From assembly GCF_000721935.1 (NCBI RefSeq), contig NZ_KL585438.1, positions 46,632 to 55,018 of the forward strand: a stretch of DNA of 8,387 bases, written 5' to 3'. The notes beneath the pieces were generated by a model. That model saw only the letters and a program-made list of their open reading frames with translations. It was not told where the DNA came from and made no database searches. How positions within the stretch are numbered: the first letter of the stretch is position 1; each line of letters opens with the position of its first letter. Shown one piece after another: positions 1 through 4,696 of the stretch. The position numbers and the translations under genes are program-made. Source of the stretch: Streptomyces sp. NRRL WC-3549. GTDB lineage: Bacteria > Actinomycetota > Actinomycetes > Streptomycetales > Streptomycetaceae.

Positions 1-338
1 TGCCGGTGGCGAAGGGCAGTCGCTCGGCGGCGCCCTGCACCAGCGGGTAGCGGGCCGCTCCCCTCGCGCGGCCTGCTGCGGCGAGCTGGGCTTCGGACAG
101 GTCGAGCCCGACCACGGCGGCACCCTCGGCGGCAAGCGCCCTGGACCACTGACCGGCGCCGCAGCCGAGTTCGAGGACGCGCTTGCCGGTGACGTCGCCC
201 AAGGCGCGCAGGTGCGCGTCGGGGATGGAGTACATGCCCCACAGCCGGGGCGCGGCGCCGATTTGTGGGTTGTGCTCGTGCTGGTAGGCGCTGCTGATCT
301 TGTTCCAGAGACGCCGGTTGGCGGGGATGCTGTCCACG
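1..338 (-). CDS. Class I SAM-dependent methyltransferase, N-terminal part (runs off the left edge)
   Basis: The minus-strand reading gives 112 residues before the window ends. Residues 53-64 read RVLELGCGAGQW, the glycine-rich motif I of class I SAM-dependent methyltransferases. It is followed by VVGLDLSEAQLAAA (75-88), whose acidic residue normally binds the SAM ribose, and by an AERLPF segment (104-109) typical of the family. An N-terminal helical part (about 1-45, with NRRLWNKISSAYQ and RLWGMYSIPD) precedes the Rossmann core, as in UbiE/Methyltransf_11-type enzymes. The substrate cannot be told from this portion. I chose GTG at 338 because GGAG lies 7 bases upstream. A TTG at 373 is in frame but has no ribosome binding site. 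The gene starts 84 bases after the stop of the DUF1254 gene on the same strand, so it may be the last gene of that series or separately expressed. Its size and C-terminus are unknown. Confidence 0.9.
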
Positions 339-422
339 TGCCGACTCCAGCACTGCCTGCCGGGTGCGGTCAACGCGATGAGGGCACTGGCGGGCCCTCG
401 CCTCGATCCGGCCCTGACTCGG

Positions 423-1817
423 TCAATGATCCACCGGACGGGCCCAGCCGCCGCCGACCCGCTCGACGGCCGGCAGGACGTACTCCCCGTCGAGAACAGC
501 CTGGTCAGGGGCGTACATCCGCATCACCAACCGGAAGCCGCCCGAGGGCGCGGGCAACCAGTTCGCCTCCTGGGCCGGGTCCGCCGGCCATTCCCCGGCC
601 ACGTACAGCGTCAGCGCCCCGCCGTCGTACACCAGGCCCGGCGTCCGGTCCCCGACGGCGTACCGCTCCGTAGGACCGGCGGCCAGATGGTCCCCCGGCA
701 CCTCGTACAGGCTCATCGACCAGAAGGCCCCCACGGGCGGCGGCGGTTCCAGCCGCAGGGCGTAGCGGTGGGCCCCGTCGAACGGACGCCCCCGGGAATC
801 GTGGGCGGTGGACGCCGCCAGGGCCTCGTACCCGTGCGGCTCCCACAGTGCCCGGCGCGCCGCCACCGCCCGCACCAGGTAGGCGGCCTCACGGTCCGGG
901 ACCCGCCACTGGGGCGAACGCAGCACACCCACACCGAAGTGGTCGAGGTTGTAGTCGTGCAGGTGCGGCTCGGCCTCCCACGCCCCGGCCGGCCGGGAGA
1001 GCCCGCTCGCCGCCGCCACCCGCTCCCTGCCCAGCTCCAGCCCCCGTGTCAGCGCCCGTACGAGCGCGGGCCCGGGTGCCACGTACGGCGAGAGTCCCTC
1101 CTCCAGCAGCCCCAGGGGCTGGAACCGGTCCTGGTGAGCGAGGTCGGCCGCGGCGGGCGGGAAGTCCGCCATCCACACCCGCATCCGCTCGAAGAAGGCG
1201 AGCGCCCCGGGGACGTCGGAGTCCGGTGCGGGCACCCCCGTCCGGTGCGCCCGGTCGCCGAGGTGCGTCAGTGTGAGCTCCTGCTGGAGGGCGCGCACCC
1301 GGGGCAGGTCCTCCGGGCCGTGGCAGGCGACGCGGCCGACGAGCGACACCACGGACGTCGGCGCGTCGACGACCGCCACCCCCGCCGGGACGGTCCCGGA
1401 CCAGCCGGGCGGAACGACCAGCCAGTCCCCCTCCCGCGTACCGGTGGCCCGGCTGCCGACGTACGCGAAGGCGTTGCTCCACGCGTCCACGAACTGCAGG
1501 ACGTAGTACGCCCCGCCGGTGTCCGGCACGTGCAGCCGCACGGGCCCGCCGGACAGGTCGAGCTGGGCGACGGCGTCGACGAGGTCGGGAACCGCGCCCG
1601 GGACGTGCGCGTCCGGAGTGGCGGGCCCGTCCGCGTGGGCGAAGGCGTTGAAGGGCGCGGGCGGGAGGACGCCGCGCCCCACCTGGAGGCACGCCTGCAC
1701 CGCCGACATCTGGCGGACCAGCGCCACCCCGTAGACGTAGGCGTCTGCGGCGAGGGCGTCGGCACCTTCCGGCACCGGGCCGCCCGGCCTCCGGTCGCCC
1801 CGCCGCCCGTACGTCAC
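423..1817 (-). CDS. DUF1254/DUF1214 domain-containing protein
   Basis: The protein has 464 residues, the usual size for proteins with an N-terminal DUF1254 and a C-terminal DUF1214. DUF1254 starts near residue 24 with ADAYVYGVALVRQM and continues through a VPDTGGAYYVLQFVDAWSNAF segment (about 98-118) and GDWLVVPPGW. DUF1214 is marked by AFWSMSLYEVPGD near residue 360, LTLYVAGEWP, and NWLPAP followed by GFRLVMRMYAP near 419-438. No signal peptide or transmembrane helix is evident. The biochemical function of the family is not established, and I assign none. The start is GTG at 1817, one base after the TGA of the DUF7144 gene, with no clear independent ribosome binding site; this points to translational coupling. 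The conserved domain begins only about 24 residues in, which agrees with this start. Base use is strongly GC-biased, as expected for the host. The family call is from remembered family features, not from a search. Confidence 0.88.
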   Translation of the reverse strand: MTYGRRGDRRPGGPVPEGADALAADAYVYGVALVRQMSAVQACLQVGRGVLPPAPFNAFAHADGPATPDAHVPGAVPDLVDAVAQLDLSGGPVRLHVPDTGGAYYVLQFVDAWSNAFAYVGSRATGTREGDWLVVPPGWSGTVPAGVAVVDAPTSVVSLVGRVACHGPEDLPRVRALQQELTLTHLGDRAHRTGVPAPDSDVPGALAFFERMRVWMADFPPAAADLAHQDRFQPLGLLEEGLSPYVAPGPALVRALTRGLELGRERVAAASGLSRPAGAWEAEPHLHDYNLDHFGVGVLRSPQWRVPDREAAYLVRAVAARRALWEPHGYEALAASTAHDSRGRPFDGAHRYALRLEPPPPVGAFWSMSLYEVPGDHLAAGPTERYAVGDRTPGLVYDGGALTLYVAGEWPADPAQEANWLPAPSGGFRLVMRMYAPDQAVLDGEYVLPAVERVGGGWARPVDH

Positions 1818-1818
1818 C

Positions 1819-2250
1819 TCAGATGACCGGCTTCGTCCTGGCCGCGCACAGGGCCCAGATCACGAACGTGTCGATCGCGATGGAGACGATCGCCCACACC
1901 GGCTGGTAGGGCAGCCAGATGAAGTTGGCGACGATGTTCAGCGCCGCCAGTACGACGCCCAGGACCCGGGCCCACGCGGCTCCCGTCAGGATCCCGAGAC
2001 CGATGAGGATCAGGACGACGCCGAGGCCCAGATGGATCCAGCCCCAGGTCGTGACGTCGAACTTGAACGTGTAGTTACTGATACGTGCGTAGACGTCGTC
2101 GGACGCGATGCCCGCGATGCCCTTGAAGACGTCCAGGATGCCGTCCACGAGCAGCAGGACACCGGCGAACATGGTCCCCCCGGCCGCCCAGGGGCTCTCC
2201 GGCGGTCCGTGCGGCCGGGTGCTGCTGGTCGGGGGAGCTGACTGAGCCAT
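1819..2250 (-). CDS. Four-helix membrane protein, DUF7144 type
   Basis: The protein has 143 residues. A short hydrophilic N-terminus rich in Ser, Pro and Thr (1-20) is followed by four hydrophobic segments at about 23-49, 68-90, 94-113 and 117-136. The pattern includes GVLLLVDGILDVFKGIAGI, WGWIHLGLGVVLILIGLGI, ARVLGVVLAALNIVANF and WLPYQPVWAIVSIAIDTFVIWAL. This matches the small actinobacterial integral membrane proteins annotated as DUF7144; the role of that family is unknown. The start is ATG at 2250, with GGAGG 5 bases upstream. The reading frame stays open upstream to about 2715, but that extension overlaps the 114-aa gene in another frame and has no membrane-protein character. The stop lies one base before the GTG of the DUF1254 gene, so the two are probably cotranscribed and coupled. 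Confidence 0.9.
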   Translation of the reverse strand: MAQSAPPTSSTRPHGPPESPWAAGGTMFAGVLLLVDGILDVFKGIAGIASDDVYARISNYTFKFDVTTWGWIHLGLGVVLILIGLGILTGAAWARVLGVVLAALNIVANFIWLPYQPVWAIVSIAIDTFVIWALCAARTKPVI

Positions 2251-2280
2251 GGGATCCTCCACTCGGCAGACGCGAGGCCC

Positions 2281-2292
2281 GTCCAACTGGAC
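2281..2292. promoter_or_regulatory. Short palindrome upstream of the DUF7144 gene
   Basis: GTCCA-AC-TGGAC is a perfect 5-bp inverted repeat, 30 bases before the ATG at 2250. It lies inside the 122-base gap that separates the DUF7144 gene from the 114-aa gene upstream. It could be an operator for an internal promoter. No regulator is encoded nearby, and in GC-rich DNA a palindrome of this size can occur by chance. Confidence 0.2.
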
Positions 2293-2371
2293 CGGCACCT
2301 CCGACCCTGGGCAACGCCCACTCCCACGACGACCTGGACACACCCGTTCGGGTGACCCGGTGCGCGCCTCG

Positions 2372-2387
2372 GTCACGGGGCCGTGAC
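2372..2387 (-). terminator. Hairpin over the stop codon of the 114-aa gene
   Basis: GTCACGG-GG-CCGTGAC is a perfect 7-bp inverted repeat that overlaps the TGA at 2375-2373 of the 114-aa gene. It may act as a weak terminator or RNA-end stabiliser between the two small genes upstream and the DUF7144/DUF1254 pair downstream. There is no T-tract, so the terminator reading is tentative. Confidence 0.3.
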
Positions 2388-2717
2388 GGTCAGGACCTGC
2401 CCCTGGGAGTCGACGGTGAGAGCGATGCGCTCGACCTTGTTCGTCAACGCCAGGACGGCCCACACGACACCCCAGACGCCGCACGAGAAGGCCGCCAGGA
2501 AGGCGTGCAGCACGTGGTTGACGGGCTGCCCGCGCACGAGGACGGCCTGGCTCCCCGACCGCGACTCGACCCGCCACCCGGCGGCGATCCGCCGGCTGAC
2601 CACCCAGTCCAGGATCAGCCCCCGCCGCACGGCGTCCGGCTCCGGGCCGGCGGCCCCGTAATACCCGGGGGGCGGTTCCAGAGACACCTCGACCCGGGAC
2701 GCTCCACGCAACCACAT
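2373..2717 (-). CDS. Small single-pass membrane protein of unknown function
   Basis: The protein has 114 residues. The N-terminal half is soluble and charged (DAVRRGLILDWVVSRRIAAGWRV, then SGSQAVLVRG). One hydrophobic helix follows at about 67-92 (VNHVLHAFLAAFSCGVWGVVWAVLALT). A short beta-like tail (ERIALTVDSQGQVLTVTAP) ends the protein. The layout of GWRVES, AVLVRG, NHxLH and a helix ending in VWAVLALT resembles a membrane-anchoring module I associate with many small actinobacterial proteins, but I cannot name the family. I chose ATG at 2717 because GGAGG sits 8 bases upstream and the upstream gene stops 5 bases before it. Starting at 2756 would overlap that gene by 34 bases. It is almost certainly cotranscribed with the 71-aa gene. 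Confidence 0.78.
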   Translation of the reverse strand: MWLRGASRVEVSLEPPPGYYGAAGPEPDAVRRGLILDWVVSRRIAAGWRVESRSGSQAVLVRGQPVNHVLHAFLAAFSCGVWGVVWAVLALTNKVERIALTVDSQGQVLTVTAP

Positions 2718-2722
2718 GGGGC

Positions 2723-2938
2723 TCACCTCCAGGTTTCGAGGTCTCCGCCTCGCCACTCGATCAGCTCGGGCCGGTCCAGGTCGATCCCCTCGGCCCCTTC
2801 GGCGAATCCCGCCTGCCGCAGGAACGCGGCGACGTCCCCGCGCCCGTGCGCCGTCCCCACGATCCGCCCACGCACGGTGACCCGCCGCCCACCGGTCGAC
2901 GAGGGCGGATACACGATCACGGGCGGATGTCCGGACAT
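2723..2938 (-). CDS. Small conserved-looking protein of unknown function
   Basis: The protein has 71 residues. It opens with a proline-rich stretch (HPPVIVYPPSSTGGRRV), continues with a strand-like VRGRIVGTAHGRGDVAAFLRQAGF and ends in an acidic tail (IDLDRPELIEWRGGDLETW). No membrane segment or metal-binding motif is visible. ATG at 2938 is the first in-frame start after an upstream TGA; GAGGGGGA lies about 10 bases before it. Its TGA overlaps the ribosome binding site of the 114-aa membrane protein 5 bases downstream, so the two form a tight pair and may work together. My impression is that such pairs recur in Streptomyces genomes. I know no function. Confidence 0.7.
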   Translation of the reverse strand: MSGHPPVIVYPPSSTGGRRVTVRGRIVGTAHGRGDVAAFLRQAGFAEGAEGIDLDRPELIEWRGGDLETWR

Positions 2939-3101
2939 GTCTCCACGGTCCCCCTCACCTCACGGGAGCGCATCCCGGGGCGGCGCCAGGGCTTTTCAAC
3001 CGTGGTGTTTCGCACAGGGGCGCGCCAGAGCCGTCACGCCTCTGCCGGTGGCACGTTGCACAGGCGGAGACGACCCCGTCCGACTCGCACCGGAGAACAC
3101 C

Positions 3102-3452
3102 ATGACCAACCCGTATCAGCAAAGCCCGTACGTCACCGCGCCGGTGGCACCCGCCGGTCGGCCCCGCATGTTCAACTCCACCTTCGCCAAGGTGGTCTGG
3201 ACCCTCGTGCCGATCTTGACGATCAGTATCGGCGCCGCCGTCCCCTTCGTCGTAGCCGCGGTGAAGGGTGTCATCAAACCCTGGCTGGCCGTGGCGTACG
3301 TCGCTGTCAAGGTACTGCTGCTCGGCATCAGCACGGCCTTCACGTCGGACGACGAAGGTTCGTTCATCGGGATGCTGCTCATCTTCCTGATCGTCGCCTC
3401 GGCGACACACACGGCGTTGCTCGACAACGAACGAGTCCGTGTCGGGAAGTAG
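3102..3452 (+). CDS. Small three-helix integral membrane protein of unknown function
   Basis: The protein has 116 residues. A polar N-terminus (MTNPYQQSPYVTAPVAP) is followed by three hydrophobic segments at about 31-53 (VVWTLVPILTISIGAAVPFV), 60-79 (PWLAVAYVAVKVLLLGISTAF) and 88-107 (FIGMLLIFLIVASATHTAL), and a short charged C-terminus. An N-terminus rich in Asn, Pro, Tyr and Gln ahead of several helices is common in small actinobacterial membrane proteins. I cannot assign a family. GGAG lies 6 bases before the ATG. The frame is open far upstream, but that part runs antisense through the minus-strand genes and is not coding. The gene is divergent from the 71-aa gene across 163 bases (2939-3101), where I see no convincing promoter boxes. 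A strong hairpin follows 20 bases after the stop. Confidence 0.8.
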   Translation: MTNPYQQSPYVTAPVAPAGRPRMFNSTFAKVVWTLVPILTISIGAAVPFVVAAVKGVIKPWLAVAYVAVKVLLLGISTAFTSDDEGSFIGMLLIFLIVASATHTALLDNERVRVGK

Positions 3453-3472
3453 CGCCACTTCCTGCTCGCAGG

Positions 3473-3498
3473 CGCCCCGCCGTCCGGACGGTGGGGCG
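3473..3498 (+). terminator. GC-rich hairpin after the three-helix membrane protein gene
   Basis: CGCCCCGCCGTCC and GGACGGTGGGGCG are inverted copies that meet with no spacer, with one G-U pair. This allows an 11-bp stem with a 4-base loop, 20 bases after the TAG at 3450-3452. There is no T-tract, which is common for Streptomyces terminators. The rest of 3499-3699 shows no gene I can support. Confidence 0.6.
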
Positions 3499-3699
3499 TC
3501 GACGGCCGCTGCGCAGCGAGGACTTCTCACCGTCGAAGACCAACCCGACTTTGCCGGGCTCACCGACATGTACCGACGGAACCCCGGACGGGGAGCACTC
3601 GCCCGGCACATGAGGGACGTCGTCGAGCGCGGACGACGATCGTGGTGGTGGTTGCTGGGCACATGCGGCCTCGCTCCGTCCTACACACCCACGAGGCGA

Positions 3700-3729
3700 A
3701 GGCCCCCAACCATGATCGGTTGGGGGCCT
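3700..3729 (-). terminator. Perfect 12-bp hairpin downstream of the tRNA 3' fragment
   Basis: AGGCCCCCAACC and GGTTGGGGGCCT form a perfect 12-bp stem around a 6-base loop. On the minus strand it begins 6 bases beyond the CCA end of the tRNA fragment, where the terminator of a tRNA gene is expected. It is probably the original terminator of the tRNA gene, which marks the left side of the junction as the chromosomal side. The stem is symmetric, so it could also stop plus-strand transcription. Confidence 0.7.
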
Positions 3730-3735
3730 GTGCAC

Positions 3736-3780
3736 TGGTGGGCGCGGACGGTTTCGAACCGCCGACATCTGCTTTGTAAG
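3736..3780 (-). tRNA. 3' fragment of a tRNA gene (tRNA-Val(TAC)-like), 5' part missing
   Basis: Read on the minus strand, the bases match tRNA positions 32 to 76 without gaps. These are loop CTTACAA (anticodon TAC at 34-36), 3' anticodon strand AGCAG, variable region ATGTC, T stem GGCGG pairing with CCGTC (one G-U pair), T loop TTCGAAA, 3' acceptor strand CGCGCCC, discriminator A and an encoded CCA. The 5' parts that should pair (CTGCT before the loop, a D arm, and GGGCGCG at the 5' end) are absent. Unrelated sequence starts exactly at 3781. This is therefore not a working tRNA gene. Such 3' halves are what integrative elements leave at one end when they recombine inside a tRNA gene and restore the intact copy at the other end. 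The Val assignment rests on the TAC anticodon in the remaining loop. Confidence 0.85.
3736..3780. mobile_element. Attachment-site core of an integrated element (att junction)
   Basis: The retained tRNA 3' segment would be the identity block shared by chromosome and element. The tRNA 3' end and its terminator lie on the left, so the left side is chromosome and the inserted DNA begins at 3781 and runs right past 8387. This agrees with the more relaxed third-codon positions of the genes to the right. The second copy of the core, an intact tRNA gene and probably a tyrosine recombinase gene are expected at the far end, outside the window. Tyrosine recombinases of actinomycete integrative elements commonly use tRNA 3' ends in this way. 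Confidence 0.7.
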
Positions 3781-3901
3781 CCTGGCGCCGACAACCGGAC
3801 GGCCTTAGCTGGTCAACGGCGGTACAGCAGTCCCCAGCGCCAAGCCCATCAGGGCCTGCCCGCACCGCCTGACGCCCCAACTGACCGTGGGTGACCGCTC
3901 A

Positions 3902-3922
3902 ATCTGGCACGGATCTGGCACG
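3902..3922. repeat. Tandem 10-base direct repeats near the junction
   Basis: ATCTGGCACG occurs at 3902-3911 and again at 3913-3922. The copies are 11 bases apart, one helical turn, so a protein could bind both on the same face of the DNA. They lie about 120 bases inside the inferred element end. Arm-type binding sites for a tyrosine recombinase or its directionality factor are one explanation; an operator is another. The rest of 3781-3943 has no gene I can support. Confidence 0.5.
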
Positions 3923-3943
3923 CGTGGCTCGCGCTGCCCTATG

Positions 3944-4369
3944 TCACGCCCCGGCCGGGCTGGCCCCGTGGCGCTGGTAGAGACCCTTCATTTGCTGGAT
4001 CCAGAAGCTGAACTTCTCGTCCTTCGATGCACTCACGGGCAGAAGTTGGAGCTCCTTAGCCAACTGATAGAAGCCCGGGCCGGCGTCGTTAGCATCCATG
4101 TAGTTCACCAGCGCCGAGAGCATGAGAGGAGGATCGGAAGGGGCACTCTCTTGATCCCGCTCCACGATCAGGCCTAGCAGATGGCCCATGGCTGCTCGCT
4201 CGTCAGCACGCTCGAAGCCGAAGCTCCTGCAGCCGGTTCGCCTGGCCAGGGAGACGTTGAGCTCGGTGTACGAGGTGACCTTGCCAAGCTTCGCCCGCTC
4301 GACAAGGAAATCTCGCCCGGTGTCTACCAGCAACTCCCACTCACTGTCCGCGCGGCCGTATCCAGGCAT
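3944..4369 (-). CDS. 141-aa protein of unknown function, element cargo
   Basis: I do not recognise a named family. The protein is soluble, without a signal peptide or membrane helix. After an acidic start (SEWELLVDTGRDFLVERA) comes GKVTSYTELN near residue 29, which recalls the winged-helix entry GKVTTYGxIA of alkylguanine-methyltransferase-like proteins. The Pro-Cys-His-Arg active site of those enzymes is absent, so no alkyltransferase activity should be inferred. A helix with AAMGHLLGLIVERDQ follows, then PPLMLSALVNYMDANDAGPGFYQLAKEL, a strand-turn pattern ending in PGxGFY. The C-terminus is helical and aromatic (FSFWIQQMKGLYQRHG). The start is ATG at 4369, with GAGGGGG about 5 bases upstream. 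Third positions are less GC-biased than in the left-hand genes. It is divergent from the restriction-modification gene across 327 bases, so a regulatory or accessory role is possible but unproven. Confidence 0.75.
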   Translation of the reverse strand: MPGYGRADSEWELLVDTGRDFLVERAKLGKVTSYTELNVSLARRTGCRSFGFERADERAAMGHLLGLIVERDQESAPSDPPLMLSALVNYMDANDAGPGFYQLAKELQLLPVSASKDEKFSFWIQQMKGLYQRHGASPAGA

Positions 4370-4394
4370 CCCGCCCCCTCAACAGAACCAATCA

Positions 4395-4432
4395 GTACGC
4401 GGGAACGTACAGTGCTGGACGAGGGACCACAA
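4395..4432 (-). promoter_or_regulatory. Candidate promoter with overlapping operator for the 141-aa gene
   Basis: On the minus strand, TTGTGG (4432-4427) and TACGTT (4409-4404) are separated by 17 bases, acceptable as -35 and -10 boxes. The inverted repeat GTACG-6-CGTAC (4395-4399 and 4406-4410) covers the -10 box, about 26 bases before the ATG. Autoregulation or cross-regulation within the divergent pair would fit, but neither box is close to consensus. Confidence 0.3.
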
Positions 4433-4547
4433 TCACCCGATTGGCGGGTACTGGGCGAGCGACTGGCACAGGCACCTGGGCAGGTCGGTTGTGTGAGCTG
4501 TCCTCGGCTGACAACCCACAGTGACACCCAGTAGAGTCAGACACTCA

Positions 4548-4617
4548 AAAGGTGCCCCCCACATCTGCTGTGACGTGAGCTCGGCTCTCACATCGCCGCA
4601 GGTCGGAAGGCACCTTT
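4548..4617. other. Nested inverted-repeat structure in the divergent intergenic region
   Basis: The 327 bases between the two divergent genes contain no gene I can support but hold a layered fold. AAAGGTGCC (4548-4556) pairs with GGCACCTTT (4609-4617) in a perfect 9-bp outer stem. Inside it CTGC (4565-4568) can pair with GCAG (4598-4601), and GTGAG (4575-4579) with CTCAC (4587-4591). Each outside edge has a T-run for the strand leaving it, so it could be a two-way terminator. It could also be a structured untranslated leader of the restriction-modification mRNA or a small RNA. A weak inverted repeat, GGTTGT (4487-4492) with ACAACC (4511-4516), lies to its left. Just right of the structure, TTGTCA (4620-4625) and TACTCC (4642-4647) are a poor promoter candidate for the gene at 4697. 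Confidence 0.5.
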
Positions 4618-4696
4618 CGTTGTCAATCTGTCGGATCGCCTTACTCCGCTCAACCGTCCTGGGTGAGACTGAGCCGACGTTGAGGGGAAGTCACGG

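Noticed and set aside
300..1826. 508-residue open frame on the plus strand
   Set aside because: It is antisense to the DUF1254/DUF1214 gene. It is rich in Arg, Pro and His as expected for a shadow frame in GC-rich DNA, and has no domain pattern.
2251..2715. Upstream extension of the DUF7144 frame on the minus strand
   Set aside because: The extension overlaps the 114-aa gene in another frame, is low in complexity, and the true start at 2250 has GGAGG at proper spacing.
2352..3101. Upstream extension of the three-helix protein frame on the plus strand
   Set aside because: It runs antisense through two supported genes, and GGAG with ATG at 3102 defines the start.
3736..3812. Intact tRNA gene on the minus strand
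   Set aside because: Bases beyond 3780 cannot form the 5' anticodon strand, a D arm or the GGGCGCG acceptor strand, so only the 3' fragment is real.
3439..3894. 151-residue plus-strand open frame
   Set aside because: It crosses a hairpin, the terminator and the tRNA fragment. The composition is mixed and no domain pattern is visible. The middle (about 3520-3660) looks faintly protein-like but has no supportable start.
3781..4696. Integrase gene next to the junction
   Set aside because: No tyrosine recombinase motifs (Arg, His-x-x-Arg, Tyr) are seen in any frame here, so the recombinase is probably at the far end.
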